From contig CACZPA010000165.1 in assembly GCA_902782895.1 (NCBI GenBank), positions 1 through 12,020 of the forward strand: 12,020 bases of DNA, written 5' to 3'. Shown here one piece after another: positions 6,085-12,020 of this stretch. The translations under genes were made by a program, and so were the position numbers. The DNA comes from an uncultured Eubacteriales bacterium (GTDB lineage: Bacteria > Bacillota > Clostridia > Lachnospirales > Bianqueaceae). A model generated the notes under the pieces. The model saw only the letters and a program-made list of their open reading frames with translations, did no database searches and was not told the DNA's origin. Numbering within the stretch: position 1 is the stretch's first letter; every line of letters starts with the position of its first letter.

Positions 6085-7413
6085 ATGAAACCGATTGTCG
6101 CAGTGGTAGGCCGTCCGAATGTCGGCAAGTCTACGCTGTTTAATAAACTGGCCGGACGCCGGGTAAGCATCGTGAAGGACACACCGGGCGTTACAAGGGA
6201 CCGGATTTACTCCGACGCGTCCTGGCTGGATAAAGATTATCTGATCGTCGATACCGGCGGTATTGAGCCGGATACGAACGATATTCTGCTGAAATCCATG
6301 CGGTCGCAGGCACAGCTTGCGATCGATACGGCGGACGTGATCATCTTCGTAACGGACGCGAAATCCGGTATTACCGACGCGGATTTCGAGGTCGCGAATA
6401 TGCTTCGCAAGAGCCGTAAACCGGTCGTTGTCGCGGTCAACAAGCTCGACAACATGGTCGATATTACGGCGATGTATGAGTTTTACAGTCTCGGACTCGG
6501 CGATCCGATGCCGATCTCCGCGGAGCAAGGCCAAGGGATCGGAGATCTTCTTGACGAAGTGATCAAGTATTTCCCGCGGGAGACGGAGGAGGACGAGGAG
6601 ACAGAGCTTCTGAAGCTTGCCGTCATTGGAAAGCCGAACGTCGGCAAATCTTCTCTGATCAATAAACTGCTGGGAGAGGACCGTGTGATCGTCAGCGACA
6701 TCGCCGGCACAACAAGGGATTCCATCGACGCGGTCGTTACAAATCAGGGCCGGCAGTATCTTTTCATCGATACGGCGGGCATCCGCAGACAGAGCCGGGT
6801 TGACGAGGATATTGAGCGGGTTTCCGTCATCCGGGCCGTCGCGAGCGTAGAGCGCTGTGACATCGCGATCGTAATGATCGACGCGGAGACCGGTGTAACC
6901 GAGCAGGACGCGAAGATCGCCGGACTCGCGCATGATAAGGGCAAAGGTGTCGTGCTTGCTGTCAACAAATGGGACGCGATCGAGAAGGACGATAAGACGA
7001 TCTATAAATTCAGCCGTCAGCTGGATGAAGTGCTCAGCTTCATGCCGTATGCCGTGAAGGTCTTCATCTCCGCGAAAACTGGTCTGCGGATCGATAAGCT
7101 TTTTGACAGCATTCAGCTGATCGAGGAGAATCAGAATAAACGCGTCGCGACAGGCGTCCTGAACGATGTGCTTTACGAGGCGATGTCGCTGAATCAGCCG
7201 CCGTCAGACAAGGGACGCAGGCTTAAGATCTACTACATGACGCAGATTGGCGTAAAGCCGCCGACATTTGTAATCTTTGTCAATGATAAGAAGCTGATGC
7301 ATTATTCATATACCCGTTATATCGAGAACCAGATCCGGGAGAATTTCGGCTTCAGCGGAACACCGCTGCATTTTATCATTCGGGAGCGGGGAGTCCTGGA
7401 AGAAAGATTCTGA
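6085..7413 (+). CDS. der: Ribosome-associated GTPase Der (EngA), double GTPase domain
   Basis: Der is an essential GTPase that binds and helps mature the 50S subunit. The 442-residue protein has the diagnostic tandem GTPase domains. Domain 1 has GRPNVGKST (9-17), DTGG (56-59) and NKLD (119-122). Domain 2 has GKPNVGKSS (182-190), DTAG (229-232) and NKWD (294-297). An acidic linker (about 165-174, rich in Glu and Asp) joins them. A KH-like domain follows from about residue 355, with PPTFVIFVN at 392-400, and the protein ends in ERGVLEERF. The start ATG lies four bases after the DUF512 stop, with GAAGGAG (6068-6074) ten bases before it. An internal promoter just upstream probably adds separate transcription, fitting a gene needed at growth-linked levels. 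Confidence 0.98.
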   Translation: MKPIVAVVGRPNVGKSTLFNKLAGRRVSIVKDTPGVTRDRIYSDASWLDKDYLIVDTGGIEPDTNDILLKSMRSQAQLAIDTADVIIFVTDAKSGITDADFEVANMLRKSRKPVVVAVNKLDNMVDITAMYEFYSLGLGDPMPISAEQGQGIGDLLDEVIKYFPRETEEDEETELLKLAVIGKPNVGKSSLINKLLGEDRVIVSDIAGTTRDSIDAVVTNQGRQYLFIDTAGIRRQSRVDEDIERVSVIRAVASVERCDIAIVMIDAETGVTEQDAKIAGLAHDKGKGVVLAVNKWDAIEKDDKTIYKFSRQLDEVLSFMPYAVKVFISAKTGLRIDKLFDSIQLIEENQNKRVATGVLNDVLYEAMSLNQPPSDKGRRLKIYYMTQIGVKPPTFVIFVNDKKLMHYSYTRYIENQIRENFGFSGTPLHFIIRERGVLEERF

Positions 7414-7464
7414 TAGCAAGGGGATACGCATTTTACACGCGGAAGATGTAAAGAGAGGAGTAAA

Positions 7465-8175
7465 ATGGCAAGAATATGGTGTCTGTTGATCGGATATGTT
7501 TTCGGATGCATTCAGACGTCTTATCTCGTCGGAATGCTGCAGAGACATATCGATATCCGCAATTACGGAAGCGGTAATTCCGGCGCGACGAACGCGATCC
7601 GGGTCCTGGGGACCAAAACCGGTCTGCTTTGCATGGCAGGGGATATCGCTAAGGGGATACTCGCTCTGCTGGTAAGCTCCGCGATCTTCGGATATTCACA
7701 CAAATATCTGCTGCTGTATACCGGAATCGGAGCCGTGCTCGGCCATAATTTCCCGTTCTTTATGCAATGGCGTGGAGGCAAGGGTGTCGCCGTTACGATC
7801 GGCATCATGGCGTTCATGGACTGGAGAATCCTGCTGATCGCCGGTATCCCGGCCTTGATCGTACTTGCCGTAACAAGATATATGTCCGCGGCGTCGCTGC
7901 TTTTTGTCACGCTGTTTCCGATCTTCACGGCCGTTTTCTATCTCGGAGGGCCGAACGGGCTGGAGACCGTGCTGTTATCGCTTTTCTTCACGGTCATGAT
8001 CTATATTAAACATAAAGACAATATCAAAAGGCTTCGGAACGGTACGGAGCGCAAGGTCGGAGAGAAGGCCGAAGGCGTTCCGGATACCGGAGCAACAGCC
8101 GGGACCACCGTTAATAAGACAGCCGGGACCACAGGTAACAAGACTGCAAATACATCAGAAAAGGAAGAGGAATAA
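7465..8175 (+). CDS. plsY: Glycerol-3-phosphate acyltransferase PlsY with repeat tail
   Basis: PlsY is an integral membrane enzyme that transfers an acyl group from acyl-phosphate to glycerol-3-phosphate, making lysophosphatidic acid, the first step of phospholipid synthesis. The first 195 or so residues match the usual full length. All three family motifs are present: GSGNSGATNAIRVLG (35-49), GHNFPFFMQWRGGKG (93-107) and KHKDNIKRLRNGTERK (182-197). Hydrophobic stretches lie at about 1-24, 52-74, 80-97, 110-136, 140-160 and 166-181. Residues 198-236 are an additional hydrophilic tail with the repeated octapeptide TAGTTxNK and an acidic end (SEKEEE). GAGAGGAG (7453-7460) precedes the ATG. It follows der by 51 bases and precedes gltX by two bases, whereas in many spore-forming Clostridia gpsA comes next. 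Confidence 0.96.
   Translation: MARIWCLLIGYVFGCIQTSYLVGMLQRHIDIRNYGSGNSGATNAIRVLGTKTGLLCMAGDIAKGILALLVSSAIFGYSHKYLLLYTGIGAVLGHNFPFFMQWRGGKGVAVTIGIMAFMDWRILLIAGIPALIVLAVTRYMSAASLLFVTLFPIFTAVFYLGGPNGLETVLLSLFFTVMIYIKHKDNIKRLRNGTERKVGEKAEGVPDTGATAGTTVNKTAGTTGNKTANTSEKEEE
8095..8151 (+). repeat. 24-bp tandem repeat in the plsY 3' end
   Basis: Two units, 8095-8118 and 8119-8142, agree at 21 of 24 positions; both begin ACAGCCGGGACCAC. A third, short and decayed unit follows (8143-8151). The period is eight codons, so the repeat stays in frame and encodes TAGTTVNK, TAGTTGNK and TAN. Slipped-strand expansion would explain the tail added to PlsY. Confidence 0.85.
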
Positions 8176-8177
8176 CC

Positions 8178-9821
8178 ATGAACGAGCTGGAACTTGCAAA
8201 GCTTTTATTTCCGGAAGTGACAGAGACGCCAGAAGATATCGAGGCGAAATATCCGCCGCGGCAGCTGGGCGAAGGGGCAAAGGTCACCAGAATCGCGCCT
8301 TCTCCGACCGGTTTCATGCATCTGGGCAACCTGTACGGAGCGCTTGTTGATGAGCGCCTCGCGCATCAGTCGGGCGGTGTCTTCTTCCTGCGGATCGAGG
8401 ATACAGACGCGAAACGCGCGGTAGAAGGCGGTGTTCGCAAGATTATCGAGGCTTTCCGGGATTTCGGGCTGCGTCCGGACGAAGGCGCCGTGATAGACGG
8501 TGAGAAGGGCAGCTACGGTCCGTATTATCAGAGACAGCGTAAAGAGATCTATCACGTTTACGCGAAGAGTCTTGTAGAGCGCGGGTATGCCTATCCCTGT
8601 TTCTGCACAGAGGAAGAGCTGAACGAGATGCGCGCGAAACAGGAGGCTGCTAAAGAGACAACAGGCTATTATGGCAAATACGCGGTCTGGAGAGACGCTT
8701 CCATCGAAGCGGTGAAGGAAGCGCTCGCGGCCGGCAAGAGCTATTGCATTCGTTTCCGTTCTCCCGGAGATCCGTCCCGCCGTGTCAAGATCAAGGACCT
8801 TGTTAAGGGCGATCTGGAGCTTCCGGAGAACGATCAGGATCTGGTTCTGCTCAAGTCCGACGGTATTCCGACCTATCATTTCGCGCACGTTATCGATGAT
8901 CACCTGATGGGAACGACACATGTCGTCCGCGGGGAGGAATGGCTCGCGACGCTGCCGATGCATCTGCAGATGTTCCAGGTTCTCGGTTTTAAGACGCCGA
9001 AATATCTGCATACCGCGCAGCTCATGAAGATCGATCCCGAGACAGGCTCCAAACGCAAGCTTTCGAAGCGGAAGGATCCGGAACTGGCGCTGACCTACTA
9101 CAAGCAGCAGGGCTTCCCGGTCCGCGCGGTCATGGAGTATCTGATGACGACGCTCAATTCGAACTTCGAGGAGTGGAGACTGGCCAATCCGACGCTGCCT
9201 TACGAGCAGTTTAAGTTCACCACGCAAAAAATGAGTGCTTCCGGCGCGCTGTTCGATCTGGAGAAGCTGGAGGACGTCAGTAAGAACGTGATCTCCCGTA
9301 TGACAGCCGAAGAAGTGTATGACGCGGTGACGGAGTGGGCTAATGAATTCGACGCTGAGCTTTATACACTCCTGACGAGGGATCCGGAATATGCAAAATC
9401 GATCTTCGCGATCGGCCGCGGCGGGAAGAAGCCGCGTAAGGATTTCGCTCGCTGGGAGGAAGTCCGGGCGTATGTTTCCTTCTTCTATGATGAGCTTTTT
9501 GTACGTGATGACAGCCAGATGCCGGCGTTGCCCAAGGAGACCATCAGCGCCGTGCTGGAGGATTATCAGAAAATCTACAATGGTGCGGACGATAACAGCG
9601 CGTGGTTTGAACGGATCAAATCCATGTGCCCGCAGTATGGCCTTTGCGCGGACATGAAGGAATACAAGAAGAACCCGGATGCCTACGCGGGAAGCGTCGG
9701 AGATCTGTCGATGATCCTGCGCGTCGCGATTACAGGACGCGCACAGTCGCCGGATCTGTGGACGGTCTGCCAGCTCCTTGGGACAGAACGTGTCCTGCAG
9801 CGTCTGAAGGCAGCAGAGTAA
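8178..9821 (+). CDS. gltX: Glutamate--tRNA ligase, divergent clostridial type
   Basis: Class I aminoacyl-tRNA synthetase that charges tRNA-Glu, and in organisms lacking GlnRS also tRNA-Gln for later amidation. The 547-residue protein begins with about 36 residues before the first catalytic block; most GluRS have only a few. The HIGH-like motif is RIAPSPTGFMHLGNLYGAL (38-56). RIEDTD (72-77) and the KMSKS-like KRKLSKRKD (292-300) follow. In the usual HIGxxR pattern the Arg position is Tyr53 here. CFC (141-143) recalls the GluRS zinc site, but I see no matching downstream Cys/His pair. The C-terminal part (from about 350) is the helical anticodon-binding region. AAGAGGA (8165-8171), overlapping the plsY end, serves the ATG. 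The full length argues against a GluQ-RS (YadB-type) enzyme. Confidence 0.95.
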   Translation: MNELELAKLLFPEVTETPEDIEAKYPPRQLGEGAKVTRIAPSPTGFMHLGNLYGALVDERLAHQSGGVFFLRIEDTDAKRAVEGGVRKIIEAFRDFGLRPDEGAVIDGEKGSYGPYYQRQRKEIYHVYAKSLVERGYAYPCFCTEEELNEMRAKQEAAKETTGYYGKYAVWRDASIEAVKEALAAGKSYCIRFRSPGDPSRRVKIKDLVKGDLELPENDQDLVLLKSDGIPTYHFAHVIDDHLMGTTHVVRGEEWLATLPMHLQMFQVLGFKTPKYLHTAQLMKIDPETGSKRKLSKRKDPELALTYYKQQGFPVRAVMEYLMTTLNSNFEEWRLANPTLPYEQFKFTTQKMSASGALFDLEKLEDVSKNVISRMTAEEVYDAVTEWANEFDAELYTLLTRDPEYAKSIFAIGRGGKKPRKDFARWEEVRAYVSFFYDELFVRDDSQMPALPKETISAVLEDYQKIYNGADDNSAWFERIKSMCPQYGLCADMKEYKKNPDAYAGSVGDLSMILRVAITGRAQSPDLWTVCQLLGTERVLQRLKAAE

Positions 9822-9883
9822 TACAGGCGGAGCAAAACAGACAGAGTAAAACGTTCAGAATAAGACAGTCAGAGTAATTCTGC
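9814..9883 (+). repeat. Five degenerate 14-bp direct repeats across the gltX stop
   Basis: Units begin at 9814, 9828, 9842, 9856 and 9870, with consensus CAGAGTAAAACAGT. The actual units are CAGAGTAATACAGG, CGGAGCAAAACAGA, CAGAGTAAAACGTT, CAGAATAAGACAGT and CAGAGTAATTCTGC. The first contains the last codons and TAA stop of gltX; the last runs up to the terminator region. The period is exactly 14 bases with no gap. Function is unknown; replication slippage from the gene end is the simplest origin. Confidence 0.75.
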
Positions 9884-9890
9884 AGAAGTA

Positions 9891-9943
9891 TAAAAACAGC
9901 GCAGCTTCGATTCTGGATGAATCCGGGCTGCGCTTTTGTGTTT
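9891..9943. terminator. Bidirectional terminator between gltX and the phosphate transporter gene
   Basis: AGCGCAGC (9898-9905) pairs with GCTGCGCT (9927-9934), and inside it GATTC (9909-9913) pairs with GAATC (9919-9923) around a TGGAT loop. On the plus strand the stem is followed by TTTTGTGTTT. On the minus strand it is followed by G and five T's (complement of 9892-9897), so it can end both convergent transcripts. The rest of the gap up to 9982 shows nothing else I can name. Confidence 0.9.
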
Positions 9944-9982
9944 ACGCGTCAGGTGGTACATATTAATGCCGGACCGGCCGGT

Positions 9983-11959
9983 TTATTTCTTTTTCTTCTT
10001 ATCTTCTTTGAGCTTTTCTTTGGATTTGGCTTTATCCTTATCCTTGGCCTTGTCTTTCTCTTTTGCTTTGCCGTACTTCTTCTTGAGCTCTTCTTCCTGC
10101 CGCCATTCTTCCTGCTTCAGCTCTTCGATAGCGGCTTCGCGCTCTTCTTCAAGCTTCTTTTCCACTTCAGGATTGTCTACCGGCAGAGCATATTTGGCGC
10201 GGAAATAATCCTCGTGGATCGTGAATTCCGGAGAATCGGAAAGCTTGGGGCCTTCGTTGACCTTCTCGTGATAGGCGAAGTGAATATAGTCCTTGGAATT
10301 CATCTGCAGGATGTTGAGCGCGATGTTGGAACAGTGATCGGAAATACGCTCCAGATTACCGAGGATCTCCAGGAACGAGATGCCGCTGTCGACATTGCAG
10401 AGGCCCAGACGCAGCCGGTCGATATGACGGTCCTTGAGGATCTGCTGCATTTCGTCGATGACCTGCTCATACGGCTCGATATGAGACGCGGCCTGCGCGT
10501 CATTATTCCGGTAAAGCTCCACGGTCTCCGAAAGAATCTCGCGGGAGGCGTCCAGAATCTTGTTCAGTTCGACCCATGCGGAGTCCGAATAGGTGATGGA
10601 ATTCTCTGCGTTGAAGCGCGCGACATCAAGAATATTGATGCAGTGATCGCCGATCCGCTCGAAATTACCGATGGAATGGAGCATTTCGGCGGCGGTATTG
10701 TTCTCACGGTTGGAAAGGCGATGCGGTGTGATCTGCAGGATGTAGTTGTTCAGTTTGTTCTCCGCGCGATCCAGGAAATCCTCATAACGCTGCAGCTCTT
10801 CCTCGCCCTCTTCGGTATAGTTCTCATGAAGCTTGCGGGCAAGATCGAAGGATGCAAGTGCTGTTTCTCCCATATCGATTACGACTTTGCGGGATTCCGC
10901 GAGAGCAAGGGCCGGTGTCGCGAGCAGGAAGCTGTCCAGACGGGCCAGCTGTGTTTCCGCTTCGGAAGAGGGGCCGGCGACTGCTTTGTCCGGGATCAGT
11001 TTCTCCGTCATGCGGACGATCAGATTGCGGAACGGGAAGAAACCGATCAGGATAATGATGTTGAAAAGGGTATGGAAATCCGCGACGCTGCCTCGGTTGA
11101 GTACGGTGTCCCAGAAGCCGAAATGGAAGAAGGCGTCGGCACCGTAAATGACCGCCAGAAAGACGATCACACCGAGTGTTTTATAGAAAACATGCAGAAA
11201 AGCGGCTCTCTTTGCTTTACGGGTGCTGCCTGCCGTAGCGAGCAGAACCGTCATGCAGGAACCGATATTCTGGCCGAGGATCAGCGGGATCGCGTTGGAA
11301 TACGTGATCGCTCCGGTGATCGAGAGAGCCTGCAGAATACCGACAGAAGCGGAGGAGCTCTGCAATACCGCGGTCATAATGAATCCGAGGATGACACCGA
11401 TAAGAGGATTCTGTACCGCGACGAGCAGATCGAGGAACCATTGCTGCTGTCCAAGCGGGGCAAGCGTAGATTCCATGGTATACATTCCGAAGAAAAGCAT
11501 GCCGAGACCGATGATCAGATTGCCTTTGGTCCGGACGGAGTGCTTCTTGCAGAAAACAATCATGCATGCGCCGACCGCGACGAGAACCGGTCCGAATGCG
11601 GAAGGTTTCAGCAGAGACAGAACCGTGCCGGCTCCGCTGATGTCTCCCAGACGAAGCAGCTGGCCTGTGACGGTTGTTCCGAGATTGGCGCCCATGATGA
11701 CCGGAAATGCCTGGAACAACGTGAAGATATTAGCGTTCAGAAGACCGATGACCATGATGACGGTAGCGGCAGAACTCTGAATAACAGCGGTGACACCGGT
11801 TCCGAGCAGCGCGCCTTTGAGCGGATTATCGGTCAGTTTCTCCAATGTCTGTTCCATTTTGTTGCCGGCAAGACGTTCCAGGGACTGTCCCAGAATGTGC
11901 ATTCCGTACAGGAAAAGACCGATTCCGGCAGCAAGCGGAAGATAAGTTAGAACATTCAA
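9983..11959 (-). CDS. Na+/phosphate cotransporter family protein with C-terminal PhoU domain
   Basis: Member of the bacterial Na/Pi cotransporter (NptA/YjbB-like) family, which moves phosphate across the cytoplasmic membrane with sodium. The 658-residue protein has the two inverted transport repeats with their QSS signatures: TAVIQSSAATV (57-67) and TAVLQSSSASV (196-206). The hydrophobic part covers about 1-315. A PhoU-like helical domain follows (about 340-555) with two metal-binding blocks, NFERIGDHCINI (432-443) and NLERISDHCSNI (535-546). Residues 595-658 form a highly charged Glu/Lys tail ending in five lysines. The start is TTG at 11959, supported by GAGGAA (11971-11966) six bases upstream; the next Met would remove the first membrane helix. 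It is transcribed towards gltX and has its own unit; its promoter is not visible in the 61 bases left. Confidence 0.93.
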   Translation of the reverse strand: MNVLTYLPLAAGIGLFLYGMHILGQSLERLAGNKMEQTLEKLTDNPLKGALLGTGVTAVIQSSAATVIMVIGLLNANIFTLFQAFPVIMGANLGTTVTGQLLRLGDISGAGTVLSLLKPSAFGPVLVAVGACMIVFCKKHSVRTKGNLIIGLGMLFFGMYTMESTLAPLGQQQWFLDLLVAVQNPLIGVILGFIMTAVLQSSSASVGILQALSITGAITYSNAIPLILGQNIGSCMTVLLATAGSTRKAKRAAFLHVFYKTLGVIVFLAVIYGADAFFHFGFWDTVLNRGSVADFHTLFNIIILIGFFPFRNLIVRMTEKLIPDKAVAGPSSEAETQLARLDSFLLATPALALAESRKVVIDMGETALASFDLARKLHENYTEEGEEELQRYEDFLDRAENKLNNYILQITPHRLSNRENNTAAEMLHSIGNFERIGDHCINILDVARFNAENSITYSDSAWVELNKILDASREILSETVELYRNNDAQAASHIEPYEQVIDEMQQILKDRHIDRLRLGLCNVDSGISFLEILGNLERISDHCSNIALNILQMNSKDYIHFAYHEKVNEGPKLSDSPEFTIHEDYFRAKYALPVDNPEVEKKLEEEREAAIEELKQEEWRQEEELKKKYGKAKEKDKAKDKDKAKSKEKLKEDKKKKK

Positions 11960-11965
11960 AGTGTT

Positions 11966-11971
11966 TTCCTC
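11966..11971 (-). promoter_or_regulatory. Ribosome binding site supporting the TTG start of the transporter gene
   Basis: On the minus strand GAGGAA is followed by AACACT and then TTG (11959-11957). No in-frame ATG lies nearby. An out-of-frame ATG at 11973 opens a five-codon ORF (MRKTL) whose TGA overlaps the TTG start. Confidence 0.6.
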
Positions 11972-12020
11972 ATTTCTCTGGCAGATAACGTCCGCCGGAC
12001 AGACCGGAGAACCTGAAAAA

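Noticed and set aside
4767..6933. Long minus-strand ORFs (358 and 339 codons) opposite the DUF512 and der genes
   Set aside because: Both lie over genes with unambiguous motifs and translate to His/Arg/Asp-rich sequence typical of antisense shadows.
7432..7452. Inverted repeat TTTACA/TGTAAA between der and plsY as a terminator or operator
   Set aside because: The stem is six AT-rich pairs with a nine-base loop and no T tail, and the plsY ribosome site follows at once.
9917..11950. 677-codon plus-strand ORF opposite the whole phosphate transporter gene
   Set aside because: It is a mirror of the real gene caused by codon bias, begins inside the terminator stem, has no ribosome binding site, and its translation shows no family motif, while the minus strand has clear Na/Pi and PhoU signatures.
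11990..12000. Palindrome GTCCGCCGGAC upstream of the transporter gene as a regulatory site
   Set aside because: It is short, GC-rich and at the window edge, with no promoter visible to relate it to.

Overview
The window is a stretch of bacterial core genome, probably from a Clostridia-class Firmicute and most likely a member of the Lachnospiraceae or a close relative. The pointers are the gene order rplS-lepB-rbgA-rnhB-yraN, a DUF512 radical-SAM gene directly before der, a divergent glutamate-tRNA ligase of the kind I associate with Clostridia, AGGAGG-type ribosome binding sites and strong intrinsic terminators. The coding DNA is moderately GC-rich and prefers CTG, ATC and GCG codons. The taxonomy is inference; no rRNA or other decisive marker is present.

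Left end (1-388): an AT-rich 186-base stretch carries at most a 56-residue unrecognised ORF. A strong promoter with an upstream A-tract and a perfect extended -10 follows, then a folded leader of about 138 bases, probably the L19 autoregulatory leader, before rplS. A terminator separates rplS from lepB, and a second closes lepB. Bases 769-1894 therefore hold two short transcription units, rplS (ribosomal protein L19) and lepB (signal peptidase I with an unusually long cytoplasmic N-terminus).

Middle (1938-9821): a tightly packed same-strand run of eight genes: rbgA, rnhB, yraN, pgeF, a DUF512 radical-SAM gene, der, plsY and gltX. Most gaps are 2-51 bases, and there are overlaps at rnhB/yraN and pgeF/DUF512. 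The run mixes 50S ribosome assembly GTPases (RbgA, Der), RNA/DNA hybrid removal (RNase HII), a YraN nuclease-fold protein, PgeF, phospholipid synthesis (PlsY) and tRNA charging (GltX). A good sigma-A-type promoter lies inside the 3' end of the DUF512 gene and probably gives der, plsY and gltX their own transcription.

Right end (9814-12020): five degenerate 14-bp direct repeats run across the gltX stop. A bidirectional terminator then separates gltX from a convergent gene on the minus strand, a Na+/phosphate cotransporter with a C-terminal PhoU domain and a very lysine-rich tail.

I found no mobile element, CRISPR array, tRNA, rRNA, phage gene or defence system. The remarkable points are regulatory and architectural: the L19 leader, the promoter hidden in coding sequence, the repeat at the gltX end and the odd termini on LepB, PlsY and the phosphate transporter. 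I do not see a new multi-gene system here.
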